Below, piece by piece: positions 25,401-34,408 of a stretch of DNA of 64,000 nucleotides. Position numbers and translations under genes: made by a program. The notes under the pieces were generated by a model that was not told the origin of the DNA, did not search any database, and saw only the letters and a program-made list of their open reading frames with translations. This stretch comes from Siphonobacter curvatus (lineage in GTDB: Bacteria > Bacteroidota > Bacteroidia > Cytophagales > Spirosomataceae). Location: the NCBI RefSeq assembly GCF_002943425.1, contig NZ_PTRA01000002.1, positions 124,090-188,089 of the forward strand, given 5' to 3'. Positions within the stretch are counted from its first letter, which is position 1; every line of letters starts with the position of its first letter.

Positions 25401-28400
25401 CTGAGTAGCTTAAGCTGCACCGACTGTGCCCAGCCCATTGCCACGCCGGCCGCCGTGACCACCTACCGCCTGACCGTGCGCGTCACCCAGAAAAATGGAG
25501 CGGTGTGCGCAACCACCAGCGATGTGACGGTAACCCCCGTGGCGGCTCCCAACAGCAATCCCACCGGCTTTGCTGGTTCCGATTACACGCTCTGTAAAAA
25601 CACCTCGCAGGTGTTGGGTAGTGCCACCGACGCTAGTTTTGCCTACACCTGGACCTCGGGCCAGTATCTGTCGGCTTCCCAGGTAGCCAAACCGACCTTT
25701 AATGCCGGAACGGCCGCTGTGACCAATGGCTTTATTGACTACACCGTCAATGCCGAAAAGAGCGGTTGCGTCTTTGTCGATCAGGTTCGCGTGTCGGTCT
25801 TAAACTACCGCATCACTGATCAAAACGAGACCCGCTGTGCTCCCCTGTGGTCTTCGCATCTAGACGAAGACAACGCCCCGGGCACTACGTATGCCTGGAG
25901 CGTAGTGAGCGGCACGGGTAGCGTGCTGCAAACCCGTAACAATGGCAAGGATGCTTACCTGCAAAGCACGAGTGGGGGGACCCGCTTCCGCCGCACGGTA
26001 AGCCTCAACGGCGTGAGCTGTACGGCTGACGTCTCGGTACAACCCTGTACGAACGGGGGAAATCTTTGTGACTTTGAGATCCTGACGCTTTCGGATCAGT
26101 CCTGCCCCAAAGTCTTCGGCGATGTGGCCCTCCGGCTGGGTACCAATATAACCAATCCGGCCGATGTGACCTATGCCTGGAGTCCGGCCAATCTGGTGGA
26201 TAATGCCTCGGCTTCCTCCGTGTTGATTACTGCCACGGCTCCGGCTACCATTACCCTGACCATTCGCAGTAAGTACGACGCGTCCATTACCTGCTCCAAG
26301 TCGATTGTGATCAACCCACCCGGCTGGTCCTTGCCCGTCTTTAATGCACCCAATGCCCATACCTGCCCGGGCACCCCCGTTCAGATTGGAAAGACGCCCC
26401 TTTCAGGCTTTACCTACGCCTGGACGCCAGCCGAAGGCCTTTCCAGCGTGACGGCCGCCAATCCAACGGCGACGGTCAGCTCGGCAAAAGAGTTTTACGT
26501 CACCATTACCGAAACGGCGACGGGTTGTCGCAACCGCGATACGGTACTCGTGAACGTTTCGGCTCCCGTAGCTGACGCCGGCAGAGACCGGGCCGTCTGT
26601 AACGGAGCCACCGTTACGCTGGGAACGCCCGCCCCCGCGGGTACTTCCTGGACCTACGCCTGGAGTCCCGCCAATGCCGCCTGGACCAACGGCACCACCG
26701 CTTCCTCGCCCCAACCTCAGGTGCAGTTTGCTTTCGCGACCCCCCAGACCTATACCTTGACGGTCACGGATCCCCAGTCAGGTTGTACGGCGACCGATCA
26801 GGTGGTGCTTCGCAATACCGTGCTGGCGGGTGAGTACGCCGGAGCCGCCCAGACTACCTGTCAGGGCGTACCCGTACAACTGGGAAGAGAGGCGGAACCC
26901 TTGGCTACCTACGAGTGGAGTCCGGCGGCGGGTTTAAGCTGCACTACGTGTGCCAGTCCTACGGTAACGAGTCCCACGGCGACCACGACCTACAGCGTGC
27001 GGGTGAGCTACCCCGGCTGTTCAACGCCCGTCACCGATCAGGTGACGGTAACCGTCAACCCCGTTTCGGGTCTTTCGCTGACCGACAAAACCCAGTGTTC
27101 GGGGGGCGTTCCCATCGGGTATGGCGCGGCCGGTAATCCCGCAGCTCCCAGTGGAGCCACCTACCTTTGGGCACCGGCTACGGGGCTGAGCTGCACTACG
27201 TGTGCGAACCCCACGGCTACCGTAGCCCAGCAGACGACTTACTCGGTTACCGTCACGCTTTCGAGTGGCTGTCAATTTACCGACGAAGTGGAAGTAACGC
27301 CGACGGCGGGAGCGGGCTCGCCCGTCACCCTTTGTCCGGGTGAATCCACCCAGATTGGAACGGCCGCTATCACCGGAGCTACCTATAGCTGGACGGGTGC
27401 GGGTATTGTGGGGGCTGCCAACGTAGCTCAGCCGACGGTCAAGCCCACCACGACGACGACCTACACGGTCACGGTGATTCTGAGCGGCTGCAGTTCAACA
27501 AGTCAGGTAACGGTAACGGTGAATACCCCTGCTGACTTTGCCATCACGGGCAACACGGCCCTCTGCCAGGGGGGAGCCACCACCTTAGCGCTAGTGGGCA
27601 CGCCGGCCGCTAACACGAGCTGGCAGTGGAGCCCGCTAACGGGGGTAGCGAGTCCCAACGCGACTGCGACGGTGATTACGCCATCAGCCACACAGACCTA
27701 CCGCTTAACGCAAACCAACCTAACGACGGGTTGTAGCAACTTTAAGGAAGTGGTCGTGGTGGTCAATCAAAACACGATTGCAGCGACCACGAGTGATCTG
27801 GCCGTTTGTGCAAGTTCGGCTACGCCGATGCCTTTGACGGTCACTTCTTCGGGCAGCTACACCTACGTCTGGTCGCCGGCAACGGGCCTTTCGAATCCTT
27901 TCGTAGCCCATCCGACCGTGACGACCGCTACGGCTCGCCTGTATACGGTGACCCTTACCGATAATACATCGAAGTGTCAGTTGGTACTCCCCGTAAACGT
28001 AACGCTTAATCCGATTGAAGCCTGCTATCCGCCGGTGACGCTTTCGGGTAACGTCTTTCACGATGCCAACGCGTTAACGGACGTGTCGGTGAATACCACC
28101 TCGAATCAGCCGATTCCTTCGAATCTATACGTCACGCTGGTAGATGGTACGGGTCAAGCCGTTAAAACGGTAGCGGTTGGCAGTAATGGTGCCTATGACT
28201 TTGGCGTAACTGCTCCGGGCAATTATAGCGTGGTGCTGCACCAGACGGCTGCGGGTTCCTCGACACCTAGTCTGCCTACGGGCTGGATCAATACGGGCGA
28301 GAACCTGGGAGCCGGCGTAGGCAGTGATGCGGCCGTTAATGGTATTCTGACCGGAATTACGGTAGCGAGTACCAACGTGACCAATGCCAACTTCGGCGTA

Positions 28401-31400
28401 CAACAACCGCCGGTCACCTCGGATAAAACCCTGCCTTCGCGGGTAAACCCGGGGGGCACCACGACGGTGGATCTTTCGAGTGCGTTTACCTACGCGGATG
28501 TCGATGGTACGCCTCAGACGATCACCTTTACGCAGTTTCCTAGCAATACAACGACCGTTACCATCAACGGTACGACCTACGTGCCGGCGGGACAGACGCC
28601 AGGCAGTGGTCAATCGGTATGGCCGGGGACGGTAACGGTTCCAGTAACGAATCTGAGTGTACTCATCGATCCCGTAGACGGAGCGGTTACTTCGCAGGTG
28701 CCGTTCTTAGTAACCGATAACGGCGGAGCTACCAGCAACACGAGCACGGTAACGGTGCCCTTCACGACGCCGACGGTACAACTCTCGGGCAATGTCTACC
28801 ATGATGCCAACGCGTTAACCGACAGCACAGTCAATACCACTTCGCAAGTAGCGATCCCAGGCGGCTTGTACGCGACGCTCGTCAACGCTTCCAATCAAGC
28901 GGTGGCTACGGTACCCGTAAATGCGGATGGTTCCTACAACTTTGGTAACGTTACGGCAGGTACGTACAGCGTCGTACTGCACCAGACGTCGACGGGTTCC
29001 ACAACTCCGGCTCTGCCGAGTGGTTGGATCAACACCGGTGAGCATCTGGGAGCAAACGCGGGTAGTGATGGCACAGTGAATGGTATTTTGCCGAACATCA
29101 CGGTCGCTACCACGGATGTAACGAATGTCAACTTCGGCGTCCAACAACCCCCCGTGACCTCGGACAAAACCCTGCCTTCGCGGGTGAATCCGGGTGGAAC
29201 GACGCCGGTGAATCTTTCGAGTGAGTTTACCTTCTCGGATGTCGATGGTACGCCTCAAACCATCACCTTCACGCAGTTCCCCTCAAGTGCGACGACCGTG
29301 ACGATTAACGGAACGACCTACGTCGCTCCGGGTCAAACGCCGGGAAGTGGACAGCAGGTATGGCCGGGTACGGTAACGGTTCCCGTGACGAATCTGAGTG
29401 TACTCGTGGATCCCGTAGACGGGGATGTCACCTCGCAGATTCCGTTCCTGGTAACGGATAACGGCGGAGCCAAGAGTAACACGAGCACGGTGACGGTTCC
29501 CTTTACCACGCCTCAGGTGACGCTTTCGGGCAATGTCTACCACGATGCCAACGGTTTGATGGATAACACCGTCAACACCACGTCCGCTCAGGCGATCCCA
29601 GGTGGCTTGTACGCCACGCTCGTTGATAGCACGGGTCAAGCGGTGAAAACGGTAGCGGTAGGTAGTAGTGGTGCTTATGACTTTGGTAGAGTAACTCCCG
29701 CAACCTACAGCGTCGTCTTGCACCAGACTCCGACGGGTTCAACCACGCCAAGTCTGCCTTCGGGTTGGATGAACACGGGTGAGCATTTGGGAGCCAGCGC
29801 GGGTAGTGACGGCACGGTCAACGGTATCTTACCGAACATCACCGTTACGACTACGGATGTCACCAACGCGAACTTTGGGGTGCAACAACCGCCGGTGACT
29901 TCGGATCAAACGCTGCCTTCGCGGGTGAATCCGGGGGGAACGACCACGGTGGATCTCTCCAGTGAATTTACCTTCTCCGACGTTGACGGTAGTGTCTCTT
30001 CGATTACCTTCACGCAGTTCCCAACGAACGTGACGACGGTAACGATTAACGGAACGACCTACGTACCCGAGGGACAAACACCCGCTGCGGGTCAGCAGGT
30101 CTGGCCGGGCACGGTAACCGTTCCAGTGACGAATCTTTCGGTCCTGGTGGATCCCGTAGACGGGGAGGTGACTTCGCAGGTACCGTTCTACGTAACCGAC
30201 AACGGCGGAGCTAAGAGTAACACGAGTACGGTGATGGTTCCCTTCACCACGCCTGTCGTTAGCCTAAGTGGTAACGTTTTCCACGATGCCAACGGTTTGA
30301 CGGATAACACGGTTAACAGTACGTCACAGGTAGCCATTCCGACGGGACTGTATGCGACGCTCGTCAATAGTACTGGTCAAGCGGTGAAAACAGCAACCGT
30401 AGCTTCAAACGGAGCTTACGACTTTGGGGTGACGCCAGCGGGTACGTATAGTGTCGTCTTGCATCAGACTCCGACGGGTTCGACGACGCCAAGTCTACCT
30501 TCGGGCTGGATCAACACGGGTGAGCATTTGGGAGCGAATGCGGGAAGCGACGGTACGGTGAACGGTATCCTGCCGAACATCACCGTCACGACGACGGATG
30601 TGACGAATGCGAACTTCGGCGTCCAGCAACCCCCCGTAGCTCAGCCCAAGGTCTATTTGATTGATGTACCGAGTCCGGGTACGAAGATCAAACTCGACAG
30701 CAGTCACGTTTCGACAGGTGTCGGAACGGCTGTGCCCGGTCAACTCACGGGCACCGATCCCGAGGATGGGGTCTTAAACGGAAGTAAGAAAGACCGCACC
30801 GTTACCATCACTACGCTACCTACCAACGGCCTACTCTGGTACGATGGCGTACGCGTAACCCCAGGTCAGGTGATTCAAAGCTACGATCCTTCGAAGCTGG
30901 AGCTTGAATTCACCGGTACGGGTTACACGTCGACGGTGTTTACCTACGCCTACCACGATGCGGCGGGCAGCGTGTCTGCACCCGTAACGTACGCCCTAAG
31001 CTGGGATAGTCCGCTGCCGGTACGTCTGACAAACTTCGATGCCAAAGTCAAAGGCCAGACCGTAGAACTTACTTGGGCCACGGCTCAGGAGCGAAACAGT
31101 CAGCATTTTGAAGTGCAACGGAGCCGCTCGGGTAACCCAGGCGAGTGGACGACCCTTCAGATCGTTTCGGCCAAAGGCCAGAGCACGACCAAACAAAGCT
31201 ACGCCTTTGTCGATCAGCAACCATTGGCTGGAGCGAGTCTGTACCGACTGAAAATGGTCGATCAGGATGGCAGTTTCGACTATAGCCGTAGCCGCTCGGT
31301 GAGCATGAAGGTTTCCTTCGAAACGAGCGTGTATCCTAACCCAGCTTCGGAGAAGGTATACCTCAAGGTGAGTGATCCGGCTCAGATTAAATCCGTTCGT

Positions 31401-31553
31401 CTGACGTCAGCCGTAGGAAATACGCTGTTGGAAATAAAGGGCTTACCGGAAAGTTCACTGGATGTGCAGGCGGTGCCTGCCGGCGTGTACCTGCTCAGCC
31501 TAGAGCATCAGGATGGTTCTACTTACAGCTACCGCGTGGTGATTGTCAAGTAA
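22479..31553 (+). CDS. Giant secreted multi-domain surface protein with T9SS sorting domain
   Basis: 3024 residues. Signal peptide 1-22. About 50-260: DUF7948-like domain (SAFTENKGQFLDQF ... YQDIYPDIDLEFVAQKG, ending LVIDPTPN). About 262-738: SBBP propeller repeats, each with WGTYFGG / ITIDKAKGRIYVGGTA-type strands. About 740-1850: a train of Ig/PKD-like modules, several marked by LSCTTCANPTATV-like strings with paired Cys. 1855-2720: three complete tandem repeats of exactly 247 residues and half a fourth (LSGNVxHDANxLxD ... NANFGVQQPP). About 2855 onward: PLPVRLTNFDAKVKGQTVELTW linker domain, then the type A C-terminal sorting domain from YPNPASEKVYL (~2951) to the VVIVK end. Such proteins are exported by the type IX system and attached to the surface; adhesion is the usual guess. 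One terminator follows. Confidence 0.9.
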   Translation: MIKQLLLFSFFTASALFSVSAQQKPRGTLGVMKESSPPPAEQAQAARWLKQNRSAFTENKGQFLDQFGKPNASVRYLLNLPGLNVQLRQSGFSYDTYAVKGSAKKLGFHRVDVELVGANPKAQLRTGAVMAPSVNAINGNGAFSNIRSYEKVTYQDIYPDIDLEFVAQKGTNKPIEYNFIVRPGGDASKIQLRYEGANATALKNERVVMNLVHGKLSERIPASWMSQSKKPVRVHYRALGSDMYAFNVPAYDKTQTLVIDPTPNLEWATYYGGTGFERIYAVDIDSEDNIYAVGYSASTANIASIGAPQGSLIGTDDGFIAKFNSKGQRLWGTYFGGTGTDRIQTVKFHNGTLYIAGTTDSPNLGTPGTEQPTYNGKGFIATVNATTGQKNWFTYVTNSTVFLMEFKQILIDQSGALYLAGFVETGIGATTSPGELGTTGTFRPTTASVGRPSFLLKYNGATGRKIWGTYLENFSMYTSIAMDADESIYVAGSSPGSSTVPQWLAYTSLVGGISEGQTRYEADGYLLKINQTTGQRIWGRYFGGSLNDDIRAITIDKAKGRIYVGGTAASTTGIASSGAYRTNKGTATSDGFWASFDLNGSFQQGSYLGAQLGALTNVSNIQLDLESNLILAGTTNTTTGELASECTFQPMPKGGTDLFLNHFNITSGQRLWGTYFGSSVNENFETNTSLTLNSKGHLVLGFSVQAGSTGLATPGSHQTNPGGNFDGVIAKFNGGELPLDFAVTPSTVAPLTQNACILGIPALVEGNAVGVTTPNPYTGKVFYQWQKSASATGPWEDLPGEVYKDLQPLASQTTLYYRRQIKVIADYCNLQVVDTSPVASVIIGTNAAPIASADGPQWFVCGSGANTVTLNGSATGGAGSYTYQWFSGSTSTGTSLSATASLTTPAVTSATTYTLQIKDAAGCTDIDQVTIVPAVANAGGNKSFCQGSGGVQIGTAPVASPSVTYAWSVVSGSALSSLSCTDCAQPIATPAAVTTYRLTVRVTQKNGAVCATTSDVTVTPVAAPNSNPTGFAGSDYTLCKNTSQVLGSATDASFAYTWTSGQYLSASQVAKPTFNAGTAAVTNGFIDYTVNAEKSGCVFVDQVRVSVLNYRITDQNETRCAPLWSSHLDEDNAPGTTYAWSVVSGTGSVLQTRNNGKDAYLQSTSGGTRFRRTVSLNGVSCTADVSVQPCTNGGNLCDFEILTLSDQSCPKVFGDVALRLGTNITNPADVTYAWSPANLVDNASASSVLITATAPATITLTIRSKYDASITCSKSIVINPPGWSLPVFNAPNAHTCPGTPVQIGKTPLSGFTYAWTPAEGLSSVTAANPTATVSSAKEFYVTITETATGCRNRDTVLVNVSAPVADAGRDRAVCNGATVTLGTPAPAGTSWTYAWSPANAAWTNGTTASSPQPQVQFAFATPQTYTLTVTDPQSGCTATDQVVLRNTVLAGEYAGAAQTTCQGVPVQLGREAEPLATYEWSPAAGLSCTTCASPTVTSPTATTTYSVRVSYPGCSTPVTDQVTVTVNPVSGLSLTDKTQCSGGVPIGYGAAGNPAAPSGATYLWAPATGLSCTTCANPTATVAQQTTYSVTVTLSSGCQFTDEVEVTPTAGAGSPVTLCPGESTQIGTAAITGATYSWTGAGIVGAANVAQPTVKPTTTTTYTVTVILSGCSSTSQVTVTVNTPADFAITGNTALCQGGATTLALVGTPAANTSWQWSPLTGVASPNATATVITPSATQTYRLTQTNLTTGCSNFKEVVVVVNQNTIAATTSDLAVCASSATPMPLTVTSSGSYTYVWSPATGLSNPFVAHPTVTTATARLYTVTLTDNTSKCQLVLPVNVTLNPIEACYPPVTLSGNVFHDANALTDVSVNTTSNQPIPSNLYVTLVDGTGQAVKTVAVGSNGAYDFGVTAPGNYSVVLHQTAAGSSTPSLPTGWINTGENLGAGVGSDAAVNGILTGITVASTNVTNANFGVQQPPVTSDKTLPSRVNPGGTTTVDLSSAFTYADVDGTPQTITFTQFPSNTTTVTINGTTYVPAGQTPGSGQSVWPGTVTVPVTNLSVLIDPVDGAVTSQVPFLVTDNGGATSNTSTVTVPFTTPTVQLSGNVYHDANALTDSTVNTTSQVAIPGGLYATLVNASNQAVATVPVNADGSYNFGNVTAGTYSVVLHQTSTGSTTPALPSGWINTGEHLGANAGSDGTVNGILPNITVATTDVTNVNFGVQQPPVTSDKTLPSRVNPGGTTPVNLSSEFTFSDVDGTPQTITFTQFPSSATTVTINGTTYVAPGQTPGSGQQVWPGTVTVPVTNLSVLVDPVDGDVTSQIPFLVTDNGGAKSNTSTVTVPFTTPQVTLSGNVYHDANGLMDNTVNTTSAQAIPGGLYATLVDSTGQAVKTVAVGSSGAYDFGRVTPATYSVVLHQTPTGSTTPSLPSGWMNTGEHLGASAGSDGTVNGILPNITVTTTDVTNANFGVQQPPVTSDQTLPSRVNPGGTTTVDLSSEFTFSDVDGSVSSITFTQFPTNVTTVTINGTTYVPEGQTPAAGQQVWPGTVTVPVTNLSVLVDPVDGEVTSQVPFYVTDNGGAKSNTSTVMVPFTTPVVSLSGNVFHDANGLTDNTVNSTSQVAIPTGLYATLVNSTGQAVKTATVASNGAYDFGVTPAGTYSVVLHQTPTGSTTPSLPSGWINTGEHLGANAGSDGTVNGILPNITVTTTDVTNANFGVQQPPVAQPKVYLIDVPSPGTKIKLDSSHVSTGVGTAVPGQLTGTDPEDGVLNGSKKDRTVTITTLPTNGLLWYDGVRVTPGQVIQSYDPSKLELEFTGTGYTSTVFTYAYHDAAGSVSAPVTYALSWDSPLPVRLTNFDAKVKGQTVELTWATAQERNSQHFEVQRSRSGNPGEWTTLQIVSAKGQSTTKQSYAFVDQQPLAGASLYRLKMVDQDGSFDYSRSRSVSMKVSFETSVYPNPASEKVYLKVSDPAQIKSVRLTSAVGNTLLEIKGLPESSLDVQAVPAGVYLLSLEHQDGSTYSYRVVIVK
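28041..30645 (+). repeat. In-gene tandem repeat, period 741 nt (247 aa), 3.5 units
   Basis: Unit starts at 28041, 28782, 29523 and 30264: the period is exactly 741 nt three times. The fourth unit stops after its first half at the NANFGVQQPP motif. Each unit has a B-like module (SGN-HDAN, then SVVLHQT, SGWINTGEHLGA) and a second module (TLPSRVNPGGTT, QTITFTQFP, WPGTVTVPVTNLSVL, TDNGGAKSNTST). Units differ by many synonymous changes, so they are not a very recent amplification. Confidence 0.95.
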
Positions 31554-31575
31554 AAACTACTCTGATTGATAAGTC

Positions 31576-31613
31576 AAGGGGCTACCTGCAACTAGCAGGT
31601 AGCCCCTTTGATT
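31576..31613 (+). terminator. Terminator after the giant gene
   Basis: Fourteen-base perfect stem AAGGGGCTACCTGC / GCAGGTAGCCCCTT (31576-31589, 31595-31608), 5-nt loop; the T-run is short. The remaining 31614-31968 holds no gene or structure that I can support. Confidence 0.85.
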
Positions 31614-31968
31614 GGTAGGCTCCGTTCATCGGTAACTCCAACTAGTACTACAAGATACTATCAACTACTACTACATGATTTTACAATTCCTACTATAGGT
31701 TACGTGCCTTGTATGAAAGTTCTTTGTTAAAGAATTGGCTGAATACTTTGCTGTTTGTAGCGTTTCTAGGGCTGATTACTAGCCGTCTACTTTCTGATGA
31801 CTAGCATGGATAACATTCACTGACCAGTGACGTTCTTTCTAATTAATCTATTACCCTTCTCTATTCCTCCTAACCTTGTAAGAATTAATCAAGCGGAGCC
31901 CTCGGTTTAAATCAAAGGGCCGAGACAACATCGATCATAACCCCCAAGTCCACACGTATTGATACGAT

Positions 31969-32967
31969 ATGATGCTATCTGTACTCCCTCCCCTTGTGGA
32001 AAGCGTCTCTATTAATCCGGTAATCCATCAGATTCGCTCATCCCGTAACTTAAACTCGAAGGTTCTACTCATCACGGATTACGATTACTTTCTTACAAAA
32101 CGGGATCTCAGGCGACTGTTGCTTTCCTTCCAGCGAATCATTTTGGTACCGGCTCAAATGAAGACAAACCAAAATCTGGAGACGTTAGTAAAACACTTTG
32201 AATACATTCATCTGGTTACGCGTCCTGGGTCCTGGCAGCCGTCGAAGGCTTTGCTCATTCAAAAAAGCTCAAAGTTTCACATCAGTACTATTTCCGACTT
32301 TTGTGAGCAGATGCTGGGTAAAGTCTACATTGCAGAATCCGCTACGCACCGTAGTCTGGCGGGAACATTACCCGGATTTTCGCCTTCCATACGTCTATTT
32401 AAGAAAGGGGTAGATGCCATTTTTAGCCTTGGTTTACTGCTGGCAAGTTGTCCCTTTTGGTTGTGGAGTGCCTTTAAAATCAATCAACAATCCCCCGGTT
32501 CCGTATTTTACCGACAAGTACGGGTGGGATGGAAAGAACGCGAATTTACCTGCGTTAAATTTCGCTCCATGCGGCTGGATGCCGAAGCTTCGGGGGCGAC
32601 TTTTTCCAGTAAACGTGATCCGCGAACGTTTGCCTTCGGTGCTTTCATGCGAAAAATTCGGCTCGATGAATTGCCTCAGCTACTAAGTGTACTGAAAGGA
32701 GAAATGTCACTGATTGGTCCTCGGCCGGAACGCCGGGTTTTCACGGAGGTTTTTGAAGAGCAGATTCCGCATTATCGGGAGCGTCATCGGATTAAACCCG
32801 GAATCACCGGCTATGCCCAAATTTGCTATCCCTACGGAGCAGGTCTCAAAGATGCTCGCCATAAACTCATGTACGATCTCTACTACATCAAGCACTGGAG
32901 CGTACGGTTGGAAGCATACATTTTTTTTCGAACCATTGTTACCGTATTTACCAAACAAGGATGCTAA
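31969..32967 (+). CDS. Bacterial sugar transferase (undecaprenyl-phosphate glycosyl-1-phosphate transferase type)
   Basis: 332 residues. The C-terminal ~190 residues are the conserved sugar-transferase domain: one membrane-inserting helix (about 148-168, IFSLGLLLASCPFWLW), FYRQVRVGWKEREFTCVKFRSMRLDAE, the catalytic RDPRTFAFGAFMRKIRLDELPQL, SLIGPRPERR and KPGITGYAQ. It transfers a sugar-1-phosphate from a nucleotide sugar to undecaprenyl phosphate, starting a surface polysaccharide unit. The N-terminal ~140 residues are soluble and lack the four-helix part of WcaJ/WbaP-type proteins, giving a short form. No other polysaccharide gene is near; its only left neighbour is the giant T9SS protein. 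A hairpin (32976-33015 region) follows the stop. Confidence 0.88.
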   Translation: MMLSVLPPLVESVSINPVIHQIRSSRNLNSKVLLITDYDYFLTKRDLRRLLLSFQRIILVPAQMKTNQNLETLVKHFEYIHLVTRPGSWQPSKALLIQKSSKFHISTISDFCEQMLGKVYIAESATHRSLAGTLPGFSPSIRLFKKGVDAIFSLGLLLASCPFWLWSAFKINQQSPGSVFYRQVRVGWKEREFTCVKFRSMRLDAEASGATFSSKRDPRTFAFGAFMRKIRLDELPQLLSVLKGEMSLIGPRPERRVFTEVFEEQIPHYRERHRIKPGITGYAQICYPYGAGLKDARHKLMYDLYYIKHWSVRLEAYIFFRTIVTVFTKQGC

Positions 32968-33085
32968 AACAAAATCGTCGTCGATAGACAGTTTACCTCC
33001 TATCGGCGACGACTTGCTGCGAATAAGGTTCACGGGAAAATTCCTTGATAGACGATTCCTTGCAGCTAATGAACCATCCATTCTT

Positions 33086-34096
33086 TTACAGAACGTCCAG
33101 ATCCAAAAGAATACCTCCCATTTGCTTCAAGCGGCTAAAATAAGCTGTTGAATCAAGTAACTGATAAGGGAAATACAAGCCTGCCGGAGTCGCCGGCTTA
33201 CCGTCAAGTCCGATCAGCCGTTCCAGAACCATGGACACCCCGAATCCCGTCAAGGGCATCTGACCTTCCGGATGAACGACCGCATGACGCGTACGCAAAG
33301 CTTGGCCTGTATGATCTTCTCCTTCCAGTTCAATTATTATTTCCGTTGACATCGGCTCTCCGCGACGACGGGTCGAAGTCACACCAATAGCCAGATTGAA
33401 TTGAACGTTGGGCGAGCCTGTTACCGTAGCCAGACTAATGACGTCATTGGGAGCCAGGGCAAAAGCGTCCATTTCCGTACCATCCACGGCCCGAAAGGTA
33501 GTTTTGCCCTCGTCGCCACTCCGCCACACGTAAGCACCCTCGCGGCGAGTGAGGGATAAAGGCATCGTTTTCATTTGTCGTTCCAGGTCGGCATCTGCTG
33601 CCGGACCGCCAGCGTCCTCTTCGTCCAGGAGTGCACTGAGGGTGATGGCATGTACACGGCTAAAATCTTTCGCAAATTCCAGCGTAGGAATCGTCGTAGC
33701 ACCCACCAGCCATTCCGTACCCAATACAATCGGAGCGGCGTCTGGCCTATGGATGTAGGCGGCTATTTCCGGGGCGATTTCATGCAAACCCGGAGAAATC
33801 GTGAGGTACGGAACGCCGCGTGACTGAGCGAAATGCAATCCGGCAGCCCGTTCATCCGTAAAAAAGAGGGCGACCGCACTAACCGGGCGATCGCCCAGAC
33901 CGAGATCCTCGGCCGTGAGATCGATCTTCACACCTTCCGCCTGACTGATTTCAGCCGCTGCCTTTTTCGCTTTAGCAAGATCCCGTCCACCGATCAGCAG
34001 GGGTACTTCCGGATGGGCTTTTCGTAGGAAATGAGCGGTCCAACGGCCCACGATACCGGAGCCGCCGATGAGTAAAATAGGGTTGGATGTCATCAT
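33086..34096 (-). CDS. Saccharopine-dehydrogenase-like NAD(P)-binding protein
   Basis: 336 residues from ATG 34096 (a second ATG follows at 34093). The frame is open to ATG 34150, but that adds a hydrophilic, non-conserved NTSFHGFSITNSNTKDL. The Rossmann motif follows the chosen start at once: PILLIGGSGIVGRWTAHFL, then LLIGGRDLAKAKKAAAEI. The middle TISPGLHEIAPEIAAYI and the C-terminal GFGVSMVLERLIG fit the saccharopine dehydrogenase-like reductases of unknown substrate rather than the lysine-pathway enzyme. It converges with the sugar transferase gene and is divergent from the LytS operon. No partner gene is evident. Confidence 0.75.
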   Translation of the reverse strand: MMTSNPILLIGGSGIVGRWTAHFLRKAHPEVPLLIGGRDLAKAKKAAAEISQAEGVKIDLTAEDLGLGDRPVSAVALFFTDERAAGLHFAQSRGVPYLTISPGLHEIAPEIAAYIHRPDAAPIVLGTEWLVGATTIPTLEFAKDFSRVHAITLSALLDEEDAGGPAADADLERQMKTMPLSLTRREGAYVWRSGDEGKTTFRAVDGTEMDAFALAPNDVISLATVTGSPNVQFNLAIGVTSTRRRGEPMSTEIIIELEGEDHTGQALRTRHAVVHPEGQMPLTGFGVSMVLERLIGLDGKPATPAGLYFPYQLLDSTAYFSRLKQMGGILLDLDVL

Positions 34097-34348
34097 CAAA
34101 TCTTTAGTATTGCTATTCGTGATAGAAAATCCATGAAAAGAAGTGTTCACGGGTGAGACTCGATCCGAAGCAAAAAAGTTTTAGTCCTGACTGAAATAGT
34201 GGTTTCATTCGATACGGAAATCTGTAGGAACGGAGTCTGTTTAAATCAGTAATCAATCAATAAAAGGCTTCCCTTTACCTCATTTGTGGCTGTAGATTTT
34301 TACCCTGAATCTTTTCACCCCATAATTTGAAGCTCTTACCCCATTTTT

Positions 34349-34379
34349 TTGCGATACAGCCGCTTACCTTTTTGCTTTG
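34349..34379 (+). promoter_or_regulatory. Promoter of the LytS-TlpA-LytTR operon
   Basis: TTG (34349-34351), 20-base spacer, TTGCTTTG (34372-34379), one mismatch to TAnnTTTG. The expected start near 34386 lies inside the longest reading frame and so decides for ATG 34409 as the kinase start. Confidence 0.45.
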
Positions 34380-34408
34380 ATGCATTCATCGTCTGCGATT
34401 CGGCAATT

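Noticed and set aside
28041-30645. CRISPR-like or mobile repeat array
   Set aside because: The period is 741 bases, fully in frame, and encodes conserved protein modules.
25860-30743. Series of long minus-strand frames (up to 166 codons) in the giant gene
   Set aside because: They recur at the 741-nt repeat period because the sense repeats do; Arg-rich, low-complexity, no start signals.
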